IMG/VR virus record: IMGVR_UViG_3300025840_005046
Location: 1-20,575 of that record
Source of the DNA: a virus
Length of the DNA: 20,575 nucleotides
Reading direction: 5' to 3' (one strand)
Both the position numbers and the translations under genes were made by a program. Each line of letters opens with the position of its first letter. The stretch's first letter is position 1. The notes beneath the pieces are model-generated. The model ran no database searches. It saw nothing but the letters and a program-made list of their open reading frames with translations, and was not told where the DNA came from. Of this stretch, positions 1 to 6,866 are shown piece after piece.

Positions 1-331
1 ATTCTTTTCCTTTGTTAGCTGCAACCTGGTCCTCAACAATCTTTTTGAATGTTCTTCTTGCCGAACCTTTACCGTTGCTTTCAGTAATTTTAGCAACTTT
101 TAAAGCCAAGCTTTCGATTTCTTCAGTTGCTTTCTTTAGATCCTCTTGCGTTGTAGCTTGAGAAATTTTCGCGTTGATTGCGTCAAGTTCGTTTTTGTTA
201 GCTTTTGTTTCCAATCTTGAAGAAACGTCAGACAAAAATTCACTTTGAAGCTCCGCTTGTTTTGTTACTTCTAAACCGGCATATTGCTCGGCGTTGTAAC
301 CTTTGCTTAAAATAAACTCGTTAAATTTCAT
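1..331 (-). CDS. Major capsid protein, N-terminal part (cut by left edge)
   Basis: The reading frame opens at an ATG at 331 and runs off the left edge, so only about 110 residues are visible. The visible part starts MKFNEFILSKGYNAEQYAGL and continues as a charged, helix-rich, probably coiled-coil segment (many E, K, A and L residues), ending in the basic stretch SARRTFKK. HK97-type capsid proteins often begin with such a helical delta (scaffold) domain that is removed by the prohead protease. No fold-defining capsid residues lie inside the window; the call rests on the helical start and on position directly after portal and protease, the standard head-gene order. The gene begins 2 nt after the protease stop, so the two are probably co-translated. 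A separate scaffold protein is a less likely alternative. Confidence 0.7.
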   Translation of the reverse strand, partial: MKFNEFILSKGYNAEQYAGLEVTKQAELQSEFLSDVSSRLETKANKNELDAINAKISQATTQEDLKKATEEIESLALKVAKITESNGKGSARRTFKKIVEDQVAANKGKE

Positions 332-333
332 TT

Positions 334-1146
334 TTAATTTTTTAAAAGTGTTTGATAAAATAATTTCTTTTGAGTGTCTTCCGACGGCTCGGTTTTTGTT
401 GGAGTGCTTTTGGCGGCTTCAACGTTTATTGTTGGCGTCGCGTGGTTTGAACCTTTCACGACGGCGCTTCCTTCTATGGCTTTTGCTTCCTGGACCGCCC
501 AAAAATAACCTTGTTCCTCGGCGGTTTCTTTATTTGCTATTGAATCAATGTATTTGTCCCAAACGGCTTTTTCGGCTTTGTCTTCGTCAGCGTTTGAATT
601 TATGGCAAGGTCCATTTTGACGTATCGCATACCAACCGAATGTTCTTTAACATATCCATTCTTATATTGCTCAAACATAAACGGGTTGCGTTCTTTGTCA
701 ATTTCAGCATAAAAAACCAACGCTTCAGTTTTACCGGAATATCCAAAACCAAGGTCCCTCCAATTAAAAGCTTCAGCTTTCGCCGTTACTTTGTCGGTTA
801 TAATCTTGTCAAATGTCATTTGGTGTTCCTGGAGCAATAGCAAATTTTTATTTTCTTGAATTGTCTTGTTCCATATTCCGTCAATATGTACGTCGTTATG
901 GGAATCCATTATTCCGGTCGTATTGATTACCAAGCGCGCATTGATTTTATTTACGTCGCGCCCGGTTAAAGCTTCGGCTTTGTTTGCGTCCTTGCTTTCC
1001 ATTTGTGAAACATAAACAATTGAATCGGCTTGTTTAGTTATCATTTTCTTTTGAGCAATCAAGGTTTTTTTGTTTGCCTTCAATTCGCGAAACAATTCTT
1101 CCTTTGTCGCAAATTCTTTATTCGGAAATTCCTTAACTAATATCAT
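334..1146 (-). CDS. Prohead maturation protease (HK97-type)
   Basis: This 270-aa protein is predicted to be the serine protease that processes the capsid precursor inside the prohead. Visible family features are the segment DSHNDVHIDG (about 81-90), the motif QEH with a likely catalytic His at 108, and EHSVGM with the likely nucleophile Ser at 170, followed by an acidic residue-containing segment YFWAVQEAKAIEGS (about 214-227). The last 40 residues are rich in T, S, P and K and look flexible. The ATG at 1146 overlaps the stop of the 41-aa minigene as ATGA, and the stop lies 2 nt before the capsid start. The position between portal and capsid fits the role exactly. Confidence 0.85.
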   Translation of the reverse strand: MILVKEFPNKEFATKEELFRELKANKKTLIAQKKMITKQADSIVYVSQMESKDANKAEALTGRDVNKINARLVINTTGIMDSHNDVHIDGIWNKTIQENKNLLLLQEHQMTFDKIITDKVTAKAEAFNWRDLGFGYSGKTEALVFYAEIDKERNPFMFEQYKNGYVKEHSVGMRYVKMDLAINSNADEDKAEKAVWDKYIDSIANKETAEEQGYFWAVQEAKAIEGSAVVKGSNHATPTINVEAAKSTPTKTEPSEDTQKKLFYQTLLKN

Positions 1147-1268
1147 TTTTTAACCTCCGCTTTATCTTTAATCATTTTAATACGCTTAATAACGGAAGCC
1201 AAAACTTCCTCGTTTATATCTTCCCGCTCCTTTAATAATTCCAATTTTTTAAGTTCTTCGTTTTTCAT
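1143..1268 (-). CDS. 41-aa charged minigene in the head operon
   Basis: An ATG at 1268 opens a 41-residue frame (MKNEELKKLELLKERED at the start, ending in AEVKK). It overlaps the portal stop as ATGA upstream and the protease start as ATGA downstream, so both junctions show the coupling seen elsewhere in this genome. The protein is predicted to be entirely helical and highly charged, with no recognisable domain. It may be a small assembly factor, or simply a translational bridge between portal and protease. I do not recognise a family. The double overlap is the main reason to treat it as a real gene. Confidence 0.65.
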   Translation of the reverse strand: MKNEELKKLELLKEREDINEEVLASVIKRIKMIKDKAEVKK

Positions 1269-2506
1269 AAGTTAAACATTCCGCTTATTGATTCTCGATA
1301 TTCTTCCGGGCTTATTATTCCTTGACTTAAAAGGGTTGATAAAATTTCAACTTCGCCTTTCTTTATTCTTTGCTTCCTTTCTTCGTCTTCTTGCATTACC
1401 GCCAAATGAGCAAATGAACCGACAATTTTTCCGTCAGTTAACCCCAAGTATTTATTCAAGCTATTCGTTCGGTCATTTACCAAGTTTTGAACCTCGCCTT
1501 CAATAAATGCTTTGTAAGCTTCTTTTTGATTTTCGAAAGTTGATCCTGAAGCCAAAGCGGAAAACGCTTCCTTCGGCAATCCAAACAAACCGAAGATTGT
1601 AAGCCCGGCATTTATTAAAGTGTCGTTAAGTTTCAAGTCGCTAACTTTCGGCAACGTCGAAACGTAATCGACATCGGTTCCAATTACTTGAATATTTCGT
1701 TGACCGGATAAAACGCCGTAGTCTAATTGTTGCGCTTCTTCAATGTCTTTGCGTTCTTTCTCCGTTAACATTGCCGAACCTATTGCGTCCCTTTTGCGAG
1801 AAACCCAAGCGCCAATTCCACCAGGATTACTTAAAAAAGTGTTTTGAGCTTCAAGGGCAGCTTGACAATTTGAAACAACGTATTGAAGCGCTTCAAGTCT
1901 TGATTGACTAAAATAAGGATTTGTAAACGTCGGCGTATCAAAGTAAGGAATTAATTTTTCAACGTCGATTGTTTTTACTTCCCGGGTTACTTCGTCAACA
2001 ATGTACTTTATTATTATTTCGTCGGTTTGTTTCTGAATCAATTCCGCAATATAATCCCCGTCGTAAAGCTCCCCTTTTGTATTTAAAAAAATCAATTTGT
2101 CAGCGGAAAGGTTTAATAAGTCGGTTGTCGGATCCTCGAAGCTTCTTGAATCAATTAGTTTATTAATATACCAATAAGACGTTCCGAAAATACTTTGAAA
2201 AGTTAGGTCCTGAACAAGAAAGTTCTCCTTGCTTTGATACCGGTTCGGGTTGTTTAGTTTGTCGGTAATGGCATTTTCAGTTAATTCGCCGTTTTCCTTG
2301 TAGTAAAACTTAACGTTCGAAACGGCTTTCGCTCTTTCTTGTATTGCCCAAAAAACGAAAGGGTTTGTTTTATACCAACTTACAAAGTCCTTCTTTAAAA
2401 GCTTTTTATTTCGTTGGGTATATTGAGCGGTCGTAAGTACGTTAATCGGTTGTTCAACCTTATAACGGCCGAAAATGTTTAATTTTTGCAAGAAATTTAA
2501 AGCCAT
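1265..2506 (-). CDS. Phage portal protein (HK97 family)
   Basis: This 413-aa protein is predicted to form the dodecameric ring at the capsid vertex through which DNA is packaged and ejected. It has a typical portal start (FLQKLNIFGRYKVEQP), the NPFVFWAIQERAKAVSNVKFY segment with the usual residue pattern of the portal wing, and a C-terminal clip and stem region with LFGLPKEAFSALASGSTFENQKEAYKAF, which is characteristic of HK97-type portals. The length is within the usual 380-500 residue range. The start at 2506 follows a 56-nt gap with a candidate promoter. The end overlaps the 41-aa minigene as ATGA. Order terminase, portal, protease, capsid supports the call. Confidence 0.88.
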   Translation of the reverse strand: MALNFLQKLNIFGRYKVEQPINVLTTAQYTQRNKKLLKKDFVSWYKTNPFVFWAIQERAKAVSNVKFYYKENGELTENAITDKLNNPNRYQSKENFLVQDLTFQSIFGTSYWYINKLIDSRSFEDPTTDLLNLSADKLIFLNTKGELYDGDYIAELIQKQTDEIIIKYIVDEVTREVKTIDVEKLIPYFDTPTFTNPYFSQSRLEALQYVVSNCQAALEAQNTFLSNPGGIGAWVSRKRDAIGSAMLTEKERKDIEEAQQLDYGVLSGQRNIQVIGTDVDYVSTLPKVSDLKLNDTLINAGLTIFGLFGLPKEAFSALASGSTFENQKEAYKAFIEGEVQNLVNDRTNSLNKYLGLTDGKIVGSFAHLAVMQEDEERKQRIKKGEVEILSTLLSQGIISPEEYRESISGMFNL

Positions 2507-2544
2507 TCATTAAAATTATGGTCTTTAAAAGACTCGATTTCGGG

Positions 2545-2573
2545 CAAATATAACCTTTTTATTTAAATTTCAA
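2545..2573 (-). promoter_or_regulatory. Candidate Bacteroidota promoter in front of portal
   Basis: On the minus strand the 8-mer TATATTTG (2552-2545) matches the Bacteroidota -7 consensus TAnnTTTG. A TTG lies 18 nt upstream (2573-2571), close to the expected -33 position. Initiation would fall near 2537, leaving a leader of about 30 nt before the portal ATG at 2506. It sits in one of the few real gaps of this operon. Motif match is by eye only. Confidence 0.4.
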
Positions 2574-2724
2574 CCGAATTGTTAAAAAGTTTTATTTCTT
2601 TTTTACATTTCCGGCAATACGGGTAAATAACAACGTTGGAAATATTTCCTTCGTATTTTAGGAGCTTTTGATTGCAAACCTTGTTTTCTCTTATTCGCGG
2701 GCAACGTATTTCTTTCGTTTTCAT
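2563..2724 (-). CDS. Small zinc-ribbon protein, Com-like
   Basis: The 53-aa frame starting at 2724 has four cysteines: EIRC at 8, VC at 17, and YCRKC at 37 and 40, the spacing pattern of a small zinc ribbon. The layout resembles Com of phage Mu, an RNA-binding activator of Mom translation, though here the first pair is C-x8-C rather than C-x2-C. An upstream in-frame ATG at 2754 exists, but the start at 2724 forms an ATGA overlap with the terminase stop and is preferred. It sits between the large terminase and the portal. Function as translational regulator is an inference from similarity only; a structural zinc knuckle or DNA-binding protein is equally possible. Confidence 0.5.
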   Translation of the reverse strand: MKTKEIRCPRIRENKVCNQKLLKYEGNISNVVIYPYCRKCKKEIKLFNNSVEI

Positions 2725-3953
2725 AATATTCCTATTGATTTTAGATAAAGACAAACGTATTCAATCGCATCAATTAAATGGTTGTTGAGGTCTTCGCGTT
2801 CTTCCAGGGAATTACCGGCGCGGTCTTTCTTCCAACAACTTTCAAATTGTTCCATTTCTATATTTTTGGAGCTTTCGGAAAAGTAAACGTTCAACTCTTG
2901 CATCATGGAAATGCGTTCTATTATTTTAACCTTGTTACCTATTGCCGTTGTATTTTCCCAACCCGCCGCGCGAAGGTCCCTAATTTTAACCGGACGATTG
3001 TTATCGCAAATAATTATTGCGTTTTGGTCAATGTTAAGCTTCTTAAACATATAAATCGGAACGGAGCCAATTTGTTCGTTTATTGCGGTCGTTGGAATCC
3101 GGGCTTGAAGTTGGTTTTCGCTTAAATAGTTATATTCATGAACGTAAAGATTGCCGTCTTTATATTTGACACCAACAATCGCGAAAGGATCAACTTTGCC
3201 CCAATCGACGCCAATAAATTCTTCGGCTTGTATTGAATAATATTCTTCGTTTGTGCATTTCGTCCAATAATAAATTCGACCTTCAACGCCGCCAATTTCC
3301 CCAAGTCCATAAACGCGCCATTTGTTTGCGTAAAACTCCGATTTTATCGTTCCGTCCGGGTTGTAACCTTTCTCCTTATAGCTTAAAATATTACGCCGTT
3401 CTTCTTCGCTAATCTTTTCATTTCCTTCAAACGTAACTTGAAGAAAGTTGTTTTCGTTAATTAACTCATGAATATAAAAACGCCGGTCCGCGTTGAAGTC
3501 AACAATTACCTTCTTTGCCCTTTGTGAAATATCAAACGTTTTGTTTTGTGCAACCTTGTTGACCTCGTTAATATAAATTATATCCCGGCGCCTTCCTTTT
3601 CCAAGGTCTTCTTTGTCCAATCCAATAAACTCGATAAACCCGGTCGAAGAATTTCTTTCAATTAGTTTGCTTTTATTGTCGTTCCATTTAAACTCGTCCC
3701 ATATATTCCAATCAATACAAATCTTTTTAAGGTCCTGAAAAGCGGTGTCCATTAATTTAGTCTTTTCCGCTGAACAAATAGTAATTTCCAAAGCCGGATT
3801 TTCTCGAAAGGCGTCAATAATTAGCATTATTATTGAAACGGTCTTTGAAGCTCCTTGGCTTCCCTGGATAATAAGAAGCGGTTCGTCTTTAGCTTTAACA
3901 AAGAAGTTGTTGAGCTTATAAGTATTTGTAACCGGAATATAATTAAAAGACAT
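2721..3953 (-). CDS. terL: Terminase large subunit
   Basis: This 410-aa protein is predicted to be the ATP-driven packaging motor and nuclease that cuts concatemeric DNA. The ATPase domain shows a Walker A motif GSQGASKT (31-38) and a Walker B region IIYINE (125-130). The RNase H-like nuclease domain shows GVDWG with Asp 250, ICDNN with Asp 317, and NNHLIDAIEY with Asp 395, the three expected metal-binding positions. Length is normal for the family. The ATG directly follows the stop of the small terminase gene (TAA-ATG, no gap), and the stop overlaps the Com-like gene. All key residues are present. Confidence 0.93.
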   Translation of the reverse strand: MSFNYIPVTNTYKLNNFFVKAKDEPLLIIQGSQGASKTVSIIMLIIDAFRENPALEITICSAEKTKLMDTAFQDLKKICIDWNIWDEFKWNDNKSKLIERNSSTGFIEFIGLDKEDLGKGRRRDIIYINEVNKVAQNKTFDISQRAKKVIVDFNADRRFYIHELINENNFLQVTFEGNEKISEEERRNILSYKEKGYNPDGTIKSEFYANKWRVYGLGEIGGVEGRIYYWTKCTNEEYYSIQAEEFIGVDWGKVDPFAIVGVKYKDGNLYVHEYNYLSENQLQARIPTTAINEQIGSVPIYMFKKLNIDQNAIIICDNNRPVKIRDLRAAGWENTTAIGNKVKIIERISMMQELNVYFSESSKNIEMEQFESCWKKDRAGNSLEEREDLNNHLIDAIEYVCLYLKSIGIL

Positions 3954-4331
3954 TTACTTTCTTAATCCGTTTTTATCAAATATAGGCGGCGCCTTTACCG
4001 AAACGCTTGTTTCAACCATTTGCGTCGGTTTACCAAGTAAGCGGTCCATTGCGGCAAGATAAGCTTTCGTGTCGCCTTCGTCAAATGCTTTTTCAATTTG
4101 CTTTAATGTCATGGCAATGTCAAGCGTATATTCCGAATCCTTTAAATCAATTCCAACCTTTTGAGCAATTGCTTTGCATTTGTCTAATCTTTCGCCCATT
4201 ATTAAAGCGTCCGCTAAATCCTTTAACGCCCTTTTCCGCTTGTGTCCTTCGCTTTTAAGCTTTGGGGAAGGTTGATTTTCCTTACTAAATGGAACGGAAT
4301 CCTTTACTATATCTTTTCTTCCTCTTGGCAT
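3954..4331 (-). CDS. terS: Terminase small subunit-like DNA-binding protein
   Basis: This 125-aa protein begins with a basic stretch (PRGRK, then SEGHKRKRALKDLADALI at about 27-44) and is followed by helices containing MTLKQIEKAFDEGDTKAYLAAMDRLLG. Such proteins precede the large terminase in many Bacteroidota phages and recognise the packaging site. The sequence evidence alone is moderate, but the position immediately upstream of terL with zero spacing is strong. A candidate -7 box (TATCTTTG) lies 32 nt upstream of the start, so this gene probably opens the packaging transcript. Confidence 0.7.
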   Translation of the reverse strand: MPRGRKDIVKDSVPFSKENQPSPKLKSEGHKRKRALKDLADALIMGERLDKCKAIAQKVGIDLKDSEYTLDIAMTLKQIEKAFDEGDTKAYLAAMDRLLGKPTQMVETSVSVKAPPIFDKNGLRK

Positions 4332-4362
4332 TTTTATAAACGTTTTTTAAAGGTTCAACTTT

Positions 4363-4370
4363 CAAAGATA
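4363..4370 (-). promoter_or_regulatory. Candidate -7 promoter box upstream of small terminase
   Basis: TATCTTTG on the minus strand matches TAnnTTTG exactly. Initiation near 4356 would leave a leader of about 25 nt before the ATG at 4331. No clear TTG is visible at -33, where the sequence is a T/A-rich TGTTTT instead, so support is partial. Confidence 0.35.
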
Positions 4371-4376
4371 CTAAAT

Positions 4377-4436
4377 TTATTTATTAAAACATTTTTCTTC
4401 GTCTTCGGGTAGTTCAAATTCTATTATTGCTTTCAT
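4377..4436 (-). CDS. 19-aa micropeptide or remnant of a small phage gene
   Basis: An ATG at 4436 opens a frame of only 19 codons, starting MKAIIEFELPEDEEK and stopping at 4377. The opening resembles a small acidic protein of about 50-80 residues that I recall from many phages, where the frame continues well beyond this point. Here it stops early, just where the terminase promoter begins. It is either a decayed remnant left when the neighbouring methyltransferase was inserted or a translated micropeptide. No sequence after the stop resumes a recognisable frame by eye. Confidence 0.35.
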   Translation of the reverse strand: MKAIIEFELPEDEEKCFNK

Positions 4437-4446
4437 ATTCTTTAAA

Positions 4447-5412
4447 TTAAAAAAGTGTAAGTTCGTTTATTATTTTACTTGCTCTTTTGTTTGCTAAATC
4501 AGCATATTTGCTTTCTATTTCAAAACCTACAAAACGCCTTTTTTCTTTTGCACTCATAGCGCACTCTGTTCCGCTTCCAGCAAATGGAACTACTACTAAA
4601 TCATTTTTACGTGAGCAAGTTTGAATGAGTATTCTTGTTAGCTTTTCTGGTTTAATTGTATCGTGGTCGTATTTGCTTGTTTCATAGTTTGGCAATCTTA
4701 TTACATCGCCTAAATGTAAAGAGTTATTGAATGGTCTGCGTAGGTCTTCATATTCTTTGCGTAGTTCTTCGTATTCCTTGCGTAGTTCTTCGTATTCCTT
4801 TGTTAAATAAGGTTTACACCACGCTTGTAATTTTTTATACATTTCTTTAGTTAGCATTGTTGGCTCTGATTTATCTAAACTTAAACAAGCAGAAGCAACA
4901 CCCCCCCCATTTGTGGCAGTCCCTAAAGCTTGATTAATTTGTTTAAATATTATTTCTCCTTTTGATTTTGTTATTTCGGCTCTTATGTAATCTCTTATAT
5001 GGTAAACACATTGCGTTAAATTGTAAGCTTCATTACTATACATTAAAATACGTTCAGTAAGCGGTGCAAATGTTCTTAAATCTTTATTAAATCTTATTTG
5101 CTGCTTATGGTCGTTTGTATTTTCCCAAACTATACTATTTAACAAATTAAAGTGTTTATCAAAAATAATTTGAGAATAAGCAATATTTTTAGCATCTCCA
5201 TACCATAAAAGCGTTCCATTGTCGGATAAAATTCTTTTACATTCAATAGCCCACTTTTCAACGTCTGCCAAATACTCGTCAAATGTTTTCCATATAAAAT
5301 CAAAGTCGCCTTTAACCTTGTAATATGGCGGATCTGCAATTATTAAGTTTGCACATTTATCCGGTAAATCATTATTTAAAAAATCAATATTATAAACCTT
5401 ATTTAATTCCAT
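4447..5412 (-). CDS. DNA methyltransferase, beta-class N6-adenine/N4-cytosine type
   Basis: This 321-aa enzyme should transfer a methyl group from AdoMet to an exocyclic amino group in DNA. The catalytic motif DPPY (27-30) comes first and the AdoMet-binding motif PFAGSG (276-281) near the C-terminus, which is the beta-class order. DPPY favours adenine. The middle contains NGGGVAS (168-174), encoded through a run of eight G, and a heptad array YEELRKE repeated about three times (about 205-225), probably a coiled-coil spacer in the target-recognition region. No restriction enzyme is adjacent, so it is an orphan that may protect phage DNA. The gene is CpG-poor compared with its neighbours (about 26 CpG in 966 nt against roughly 79 per kb in portal and primase samples), suggesting transfer. 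A terminator lies just upstream. Confidence 0.88.
   Translation of the reverse strand: MELNKVYNIDFLNNDLPDKCANLIIADPPYYKVKGDFDFIWKTFDEYLADVEKWAIECKRILSDNGTLLWYGDAKNIAYSQIIFDKHFNLLNSIVWENTNDHKQQIRFNKDLRTFAPLTERILMYSNEAYNLTQCVYHIRDYIRAEITKSKGEIIFKQINQALGTATNGGGVASACLSLDKSEPTMLTKEMYKKLQAWCKPYLTKEYEELRKEYEELRKEYEDLRRPFNNSLHLGDVIRLPNYETSKYDHDTIKPEKLTRILIQTCSRKNDLVVVPFAGSGTECAMSAKEKRRFVGFEIESKYADLANKRASKIINELTLF
4737..4799 (-). repeat. Three tandem 21-bp repeats inside the methyltransferase gene
   Basis: Units at 4737-4757, 4758-4778 and 4779-4799 are near-identical; the last two match exactly and the first differs at a few positions. Each encodes one heptad close to EYEELRK. Changes in copy number would keep the frame and alter only spacer length. 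Confidence 0.9.
4901..4908 (-). repeat. G8 homopolymer tract in methyltransferase coding strand
   Basis: Eight consecutive C on the plus strand (G on the coding strand) encode part of Gly169-Gly171. In DNA this AT-rich such a run is rare. Slippage by one base would put the rest of the gene, including the AdoMet motif at 276-281, out of frame. The NGGG motif itself seems conserved in relatives, so the tract may partly reflect protein constraint. Confidence 0.85.
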
Positions 5413-5423
5413 ATTTTAGTATT

Positions 5424-5455
5424 AAAAAACCCGGCGCCATTTCTGACAACCGGGT
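5424..5455 (-). terminator. Rho-independent terminator after the SSB-like gene
   Basis: On the minus strand ACCCGG (5455-5450) pairs with CCGGGT (5434-5429) around a 15-nt loop and is followed by a run of six T (5429-5424). It follows the SSB-like gene stop at 5473 and precedes the methyltransferase start at 5412, so it would close the replication transcript. Confidence 0.7.
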
Positions 5456-5472
5456 AAACCTAAACTAATATA

Positions 5473-5754
5473 TTAAAACGGAAGTCCGTCATCAATGTCT
5501 TCAGCTCCAGGAGAAACCGAAACGTTTCCTTCGTTGCTCCAAATTACTTTCCCATTGCCAAAAAAATTTCTGTCAGTTTTTGAATCTCTTTCTTCCTTGC
5601 TTTGATTTTCCCATAAAGAACAATCGTTTCCAAATTGATCCTTTTCGTCATTTACGGCAATGTTAAAGTTTAAATAAGTTCCTTTTTTGCCTTTAATAAG
5701 TTTTGATTTTGTGATTTTATCAAGGTTAATTGATACGTTTGCAATTTTCGCCAT
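5473..5754 (-). CDS. Single-stranded DNA-binding (SSB-like) protein
   Basis: This 93-aa protein begins MAKIANVSINLDKITKSKLI and contains KGTYLNFNIAVNDEKDQFGN, a pattern of short beta strands typical of OB-fold SSB-like phage proteins. It ends with the acidic tip EDIDDGLPF, very like the DDxPF tail by which bacterial SSB recruits partner proteins. It is shorter than a full bacterial SSB (about 110 residues for the OB fold alone), so it may be a minimal or divergent version. It is the last gene of the replication module, followed by a terminator. Its probable job is to coat single strands made by the phage primase-helicase. Confidence 0.7.
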   Translation of the reverse strand: MAKIANVSINLDKITKSKLIKGKKGTYLNFNIAVNDEKDQFGNDCSLWENQSKEERDSKTDRNFFGNGKVIWSNEGNVSVSPGAEDIDDGLPF

Positions 5755-5803
5755 TGTGTGAAATTTTGATTAAGAAATATTTTCTAAATATAAGTAATTC
5801 TTT

Positions 5804-6187
5804 TTAAAATATAGCTTTTTTATAGTAATAATGAAGTTTTTCAAATTCGTTATTGATTGCTTTGAATGTTTCATTACTTTCAAAATCCGTTTGTATTAAA
5901 TTTGTCGCCGTTTTATTCGCGTTCAATATCGTTGAATGATCGCGATTGTCAAAAATTCGACCAACTTGTTTCAAGCTTATATTGTAATATTTATTTTCGT
6001 AGATTGCCAATATTAGCAAGCTTCTAATTATTGCAATTTTTGCTTTCCTGGACCGTCCAAATATTTGTTTTGGAGTTACTTTGTAATTACGTTCGACAAA
6101 GCTTAAAAGCTCCGGAATAATTATTTCCTTCAATGTTTCATTGTTTTCCGTTTTCATTCTTTTGATTTTGGTTAATATTTTATTCAT
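5804..6187 (-). CDS. DnaA domain IV-like DNA-binding protein without ATPase
   Basis: This 127-aa protein matches the C-terminal origin-binding domain of DnaA: GRSRKAKIAIIRSLLILAIY (about 44-63) corresponds to the basic helix region, and QVGRIFDNRDHSTILNA (about 74-90) carries the DnaA signature around RDHSTI (82-87). The AAA+ domain of DnaA is absent, so it can bind DNA but not form an ATP-driven initiator filament. A second ATG at residue 11 could also serve as start. It begins 2 nt after the C5 methyltransferase stop (TAA-CA-ATG). It may bind the phage origin, or compete with host DnaA at host boxes; both are inferences. Confidence 0.75.
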   Translation of the reverse strand: MNKILTKIKRMKTENNETLKEIIIPELLSFVERNYKVTPKQIFGRSRKAKIAIIRSLLILAIYENKYYNISLKQVGRIFDNRDHSTILNANKTATNLIQTDFESNETFKAINNEFEKLHYYYKKAIF

Positions 6188-6189
6188 TG

Positions 6190-6864
6190 TTAAAATAGTT
6201 TTATTTGTTCTTTGTTATTGTCTTTTATTATTCCAAGTGCTGTTTCAAGTATTGTTTTTCCGGCTTCGTAGTCAACTAAATCTTTCGCAATTACGTCCAA
6301 TCTTTGCTTTCCTTTATATTTTCTAAAATTGTAATTATGAAATTTAGATAATTCTTCAATATTTCCTTTTGCAAAATCTTTCGGTTGTTTTCTTTCATTT
6401 AAATTGTTTGGCAAGTTAAAGTTTGTCCAATATAAATGTCTTCCCCTTTTTTTAGCAGGTATTAAAGGTTCATAATACGGTATAACATTTTCAACGCAAT
6501 ATTTGCCATTAAAATAATGTTTTAAAAAAATAACTTCTTCATAAAGTTTTAAGTCTGGGTAAGGCATTTTAAAATTTCTTCTTTTCATATTTTTCCAAGC
6601 CAATTGTAATTTGCTATGCGTTGGACAAGGTGGAGATGTCCAAATAAAATCAAAATTTTCATAATTTTCCTGCAAATATTGATGAGCATCAGCAACTACG
6701 ACAATATCATTTTGAAACCTTTCTTGATAAAGCTTTGCAAGTTCTTTATCTAATTCAACAGCAGTAATTTCAATTTCAATTTTAGCTTCATCAGCTACTT
6801 CATCCCATTTGTAACGATTACCACCAAGACAAGCGTATAAATTTAAAATCTTGTATTTTTTCAT
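6190..6864 (-). CDS. C5 cytosine DNA methyltransferase
   Basis: This 224-aa enzyme should methylate carbon 5 of cytosine in a specific DNA sequence. Visible motifs are the AdoMet-binding start LNLYACLGGNR (7-17), the catalytic SPPCPTHS with Cys 80, ENV (125-127), and AKKRGRHLYW (137-146), equivalent to the QxRxR region. It is shorter than the typical 300-400 residues, but similar short forms occur in phages with a reduced target-recognition region. There is no adjacent restriction gene. CpG content is low (about 11 in 675 nt), unlike the flanking genes. The start lies 2 nt after the VRR-NUC gene stop. Confidence 0.85.
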   Translation of the reverse strand: MKKYKILNLYACLGGNRYKWDEVADEAKIEIEITAVELDKELAKLYQERFQNDIVVVADAHQYLQENYENFDFIWTSPPCPTHSKLQLAWKNMKRRNFKMPYPDLKLYEEVIFLKHYFNGKYCVENVIPYYEPLIPAKKRGRHLYWTNFNLPNNLNERKQPKDFAKGNIEELSKFHNYNFRKYKGKQRLDVIAKDLVDYEAGKTILETALGIIKDNNKEQIKLF

Positions 6865-6866
6865 TG

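Noticed and set aside
2725-2754. Longer start for the Com-like protein
   Set aside because: The added residues are the out-of-frame end of terL; the internal ATG gives the usual ATGA overlap.
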